From Ardenticatenia bacterium (GTDB lineage: Bacteria > Chloroflexota > Anaerolineae > Aggregatilineales > Aggregatilineaceae), in contig JALSSH010000529.1 in assembly GCA_026984385.1 (NCBI GenBank), positions 1 through 7,848 of the forward strand: 7,848 bases of DNA. Direction: 5' to 3'. The translations under genes and the position numbers were made by a program. Shown here in pieces: positions 5,488 to 7,848 of this stretch (positions are counted from its first letter, which is position 1; each line of letters opens with the position of its first letter). The notes beneath the pieces were generated by a model. The model worked only from the letters and a program-made list of their open reading frames with translations. It searched no databases and was not told the DNA's origin.

Positions 5488-6120
5488 ATGCAATGCCCGT
5501 ATTGCAACGCCAAAAACCAGTCCCGTGTGGTGGATACCACCCGCGACGCTCAAGGGGGCATCCGCCGCCGGCGCGAGTGTAAGGCCTGCGGTCGGCGCTT
5601 CAGCACCTACGAGCGTGTGCTCAGCGCCACGCCGCTGTTGGTTAAAGGGGACGGCAGCCGAGAGGCCTTCGACCGCGAAAAGCTCATTCGTGGCATCCAA
5701 ATTTCCTGCGCCAAACGTCCGATCTCTGCTGCCGCGATCAACGGCTTGGTAGACCGCATCGAAACGCACTTGCAACATCTGGGCAAGGATGAAGTTTCCA
5801 GCCGCGTGGTGGGGGATATGGTGATCGAGGAGCTAAAGGAAATTGACCCCATCGCTTACATTCGCTATGCCATCGTCTACTTGCGCCTGGACAGCCTAAC
5901 CAGCGTGCGAGACATCATTGACGGGCTGCTCACCGACCAAAACACGAACGGTAAACGCGCTCCAAAGGCGGCTGACGCGCCCTCTACCCCTTCTTCGCCG
6001 CAAGCGCAACCCGCGTCCCCGCCGAAAAAGACGCCCTCCTCGTCGGGGCCATCCTCGGCTGCGGAAAAGCCGACAGTTGACGACAAAGGAAAGACGAGCG
6101 CGTCCTCGGCCTCATCCTGA
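5488..6120 (+). CDS. nrdR: Transcriptional repressor NrdR with a C-terminal extension
   Basis: NrdR senses dATP/ATP and represses ribonucleotide reductase genes by binding tandem NrdR boxes. The 210-residue product opens with a zinc ribbon: C3 and C6 (C-P-Y-C) and C31 and C34 (C-K-A-C), separated by the conserved I-R-R-R-R-E-C and followed by R-R-F-S-T-Y-E. An ATP-cone occupies about 49-139, with L-V-K-G-D-G-S-R-E-A-F-D-R-E-K-L at 51-66 and the R-Y-A-I-V-Y end at 126-131. The usual V-Y-R-S-F is V-Y-L-R-L here. The family is normally about 150-160 residues; from about 153 this protein continues with some 58 residues rich in Ser, Pro, Ala and Lys, probably disordered. The ATG at 5488 is supported by a purine-rich GAGGTGGGG just upstream and by C3 near the N terminus. 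nrdJ lies 138 bp downstream on the same strand, and probable NrdR boxes lie upstream, suggesting autoregulation. Confidence 0.97.
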   Translation: MQCPYCNAKNQSRVVDTTRDAQGGIRRRRECKACGRRFSTYERVLSATPLLVKGDGSREAFDREKLIRGIQISCAKRPISAAAINGLVDRIETHLQHLGKDEVSSRVVGDMVIEELKEIDPIAYIRYAIVYLRLDSLTSVRDIIDGLLTDQNTNGKRAPKAADAPSTPSSPQAQPASPPKKTPSSSGPSSAAEKPTVDDKGKTSASSASS

Positions 6121-6152
6121 CGTAACGGGAAAATCGAACGTTTTTGCCTGTG

Positions 6153-6177
6153 TTCTGCTGTCCATCGCGCAGCAGAA
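6153..6177 (+). repeat. Hairpin in the nrdR-nrdJ spacer
   Basis: TTCTGCTG (6153-6160) pairs with CAGCAGAA (6170-6177) around a 9-base loop, 33 bases after the nrdR stop. No T run follows, so full termination is doubtful; it may allow read-through or mark mRNA processing. No NrdR box or clear promoter was found between 6121 and 6258, which favours nrdJ transcription from upstream of nrdR, though a weak promoter cannot be excluded. Confidence 0.4.
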
Positions 6178-6258
6178 GCCGTGATAGCTTTGTCTTTAGT
6201 GGCGGGTGGGCTGGGTGTGCCCGGTCGCCGAGCAAGTTTTTTGAAGGAGAGGTTTACG

Positions 6259-7848
6259 ATGGTGGGGAAAAAGAAACCAACCCAAGCGAACGCGCCCGAA
6301 CGCGCTAACGGCTTTCGCAAAGTGCCCTTGCCGCCGGAGCTGCGGCGCGAAATTCCGCTTTCTGAAAACGCGCGCAAAGTGCTCCGCAAGCGCTATTTGC
6401 GGCGCGGGCCAGATGGCAAGCCGGTCGAAAACGAGGCCGAGATGTTTTGGCGTGTAGCCTATCACGTGGCGCGCGCTGAGGCCGAACACGGCGGCGAAGT
6501 TGAGCCGATGGCGCGCCGCTTTTACGACATGCTGACCGCGTTACGCTTTTTCCCCAACAGCCCCACCTTTACCGGCGCGGGCACACCCTTAGGGCAGTTG
6601 GCCGCGTGCTTTGTGTTGCCGATTGACGACGATATGGGGCGCACCGGCTCGGGCATCTTCGAGACGCTGCGCAACGCTGCGTTGATCCAGCAAACCGGCG
6701 GCGGCAACGGCTTTTCCTTCAGCCGACTACGTCCTAAAGGCGCGCTCGTGCGCTCTTCCAGCGGCAAAGCAACCGGGCCGGTGGGCTTTTTGCGCGTCTA
6801 TGACCAAGCCTTTGGTGAGATCGCCCAGGGGGGAAGCCGCAGGGGAGCTAATATGGCTGTAATAAGAGTTGATCACCCCGACATCCGCGACTTCATCACC
6901 TGCAAAACCAGCGAGGGCGCGATCACCAACTTCAATATCTCGGTCGGCATCACCGACGAATTTATGCACGCGGCGGAAAGCAACGACACTTACGAGCTGG
7001 TCAATCCGCAAGACGGCAAAATTTGGGAGACACCACGCGCGCGGGAAATCTTCGATCTGATCGTCAAACAGGCCCATCACAACGGCGAGCCTGGGGTGCT
7101 CTTCCTGGATACCGCCAATCGGCATAACCCCGTTCCCCATCTGTACGAGATCGAGGCGACCAACCCCTGCGGAGAGCAGTTTCTGGGGCCGTATGAAAAT
7201 TGCTGCCTGGGTTCGGTGAACTTGGCGCGGCACGTCACCGCAGACCGCCGCGTAGATTGGGAAAAGCTGCGCGAAACGGTGGAGACGGCCACGCGCTTTT
7301 TGGAGGACGTGGTCACCGCCAACGCTTACGTGCCCGCCGTACCGCAACTGAAAGAAGCCGCGCACCGTGTACGCCGCATTGGGTTGGGCATCATGGGCTT
7401 GGCCGATATGATGTATGTGTTGGGTGTGCGCTACGGCTCGGTGCAAGGCCAGGAGTTCGGCGGCCAGGTGATGGAGTTCATCCGCTACCACGCCATGCGC
7501 ACGAGCATCGAGCTGGCAAAGGAACGCGGCCCCTTCCCCGCTATCGAAGGCAGCATCTACGATCCGTCGAACCTTACTTGGCAACCACCCCAACCGCTCG
7601 TGCCTTACACGCACGATTGGGGGCGTCCGCCGCTGGATTGGGACGCGATTGTGCAGGGCATCAAAGCGCACGGCATTCGCAACGGGGCACAGCTCACCGT
7701 TGCGCCCACCGGCACGATCTCGACGGTGGCGGGCGTGGAAGGCTACGGCTGCGAGCCGGTCTTCGCGCTGGCGTATTTGCGCTATGTCAACGATGAGGAG
7801 GGCAAGCAGTTCACCTTACAATACACCAGCCCACTTTTTGAGCGCGCG
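6259..7848 (+). CDS. nrdJ: Adenosylcobalamin-dependent (class II) ribonucleotide reductase, N-terminal 530 residues
   Basis: This enzyme makes deoxyribonucleotides using a thiyl radical generated from adenosylcobalamin, without needing oxygen or a separate radical subunit. The frame is open to the window edge, so the C-terminus is missing. The active-site triad is N302, C304 and E306 in N-P-C-G-E-Q. The redox cysteine pair is C117 (A-A-C-F-V-L-P) and C315, eleven residues after C304 as in other class II enzymes; C316 is an extra adjacent cysteine. Other family segments are F-F-P-N-S-P-T (97-103), Q-T-G-G-G-N-G-F-S-F (145-154) and the phosphate loop A-P-T-G-T-I-S (482-488). No N-terminal ATP-cone is visible. 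AAGGAG (6244-6249) lies 9 bases before the ATG. The preceding gene encodes its expected repressor. No intein or frameshift interrupts the visible part. Class I large subunits share some motifs, but the spacing and cysteine context favour NrdJ. Confidence 0.95.
   Translation, partial: MVGKKKPTQANAPERANGFRKVPLPPELRREIPLSENARKVLRKRYLRRGPDGKPVENEAEMFWRVAYHVARAEAEHGGEVEPMARRFYDMLTALRFFPNSPTFTGAGTPLGQLAACFVLPIDDDMGRTGSGIFETLRNAALIQQTGGGNGFSFSRLRPKGALVRSSSGKATGPVGFLRVYDQAFGEIAQGGSRRGANMAVIRVDHPDIRDFITCKTSEGAITNFNISVGITDEFMHAAESNDTYELVNPQDGKIWETPRAREIFDLIVKQAHHNGEPGVLFLDTANRHNPVPHLYEIEATNPCGEQFLGPYENCCLGSVNLARHVTADRRVDWEKLRETVETATRFLEDVVTANAYVPAVPQLKEAAHRVRRIGLGIMGLADMMYVLGVRYGSVQGQEFGGQVMEFIRYHAMRTSIELAKERGPFPAIEGSIYDPSNLTWQPPQPLVPYTHDWGRPPLDWDAIVQGIKAHGIRNGAQLTVAPTGTISTVAGVEGYGCEPVFALAYLRYVNDEEGKQFTLQYTSPLFERA

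Noticed and set aside
6727..7671. A 314-codon - strand open frame opposite nrdJ
   Set aside because: It is a shadow of the high-GC nrdJ frame; the + strand carries all the reductase catalytic motifs.

Overview
This window is a GC-rich bacterial chromosome segment carrying the end of a division gene cluster (ftsQ-ftsA-ftsZ) followed by the ribonucleotide reductase regulator gene nrdR and a B12-dependent (class II) ribonucleotide reductase gene, nrdJ. The FtsZ tail, the form of NrdJ around its active site and the gene order suggest Chloroflexota, perhaps an Anaerolineae-like lineage. That placement is an inference from sequence style and was not tested by a search.

Layout. Positions 1-119 hold the last 38 codons of a + strand EamA-type transporter. 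It meets, with no base between, a - strand membrane methyltransferase-like gene (120-752, NnrU/ICMT type). Upstream of that on the - strand is a tRNA-Gly(GCC) gene (887-958) with its own promoter (971-999) and rho-independent terminator (854-880). The rest is on the + strand: ftsQ (1192-2184) behind a good sigma-70-like promoter (1100-1128), ftsA (2256-3518), a 259-bp spacer with a stem-loop, ftsZ (3778-4941), a 546-bp non-coding region, nrdR (5488-6120), a 138-bp spacer, and nrdJ (6259 to the window end, 530 codons visible).

How the genes work together. FtsA anchors FtsZ filaments to the membrane, and FtsQ is the membrane-spanning scaffold of the later divisome. No mur, ddl or ftsW gene is visible upstream; ftsQ directly follows an unrelated divergent tRNA. 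NrdR is the dNTP-sensing repressor of ribonucleotide reductase genes, and the gene after it encodes its natural target. The most informative non-coding signal is upstream of nrdR: a perfect 16-bp palindrome (5299-5314) lies between a plausible -35 and -10, and a second imperfect copy sits exactly 32 bp upstream. Both fit the NrdR-box pattern and the usual tandem spacing, which points to autoregulation of nrdR and, if nrdJ is read from the same transcript, control of nrdJ.

Other signals are a 16-bp perfect inverted repeat just after ftsZ, an 11-bp one before ftsZ, two hairpins in the nrdR leader, an Arg-rich 95-residue tail on FtsQ, and a low-complexity C-terminal extension on NrdR. No mobile element, CRISPR array or wholly new gene system was recognised; the novelty is in regulation and gene linkage.
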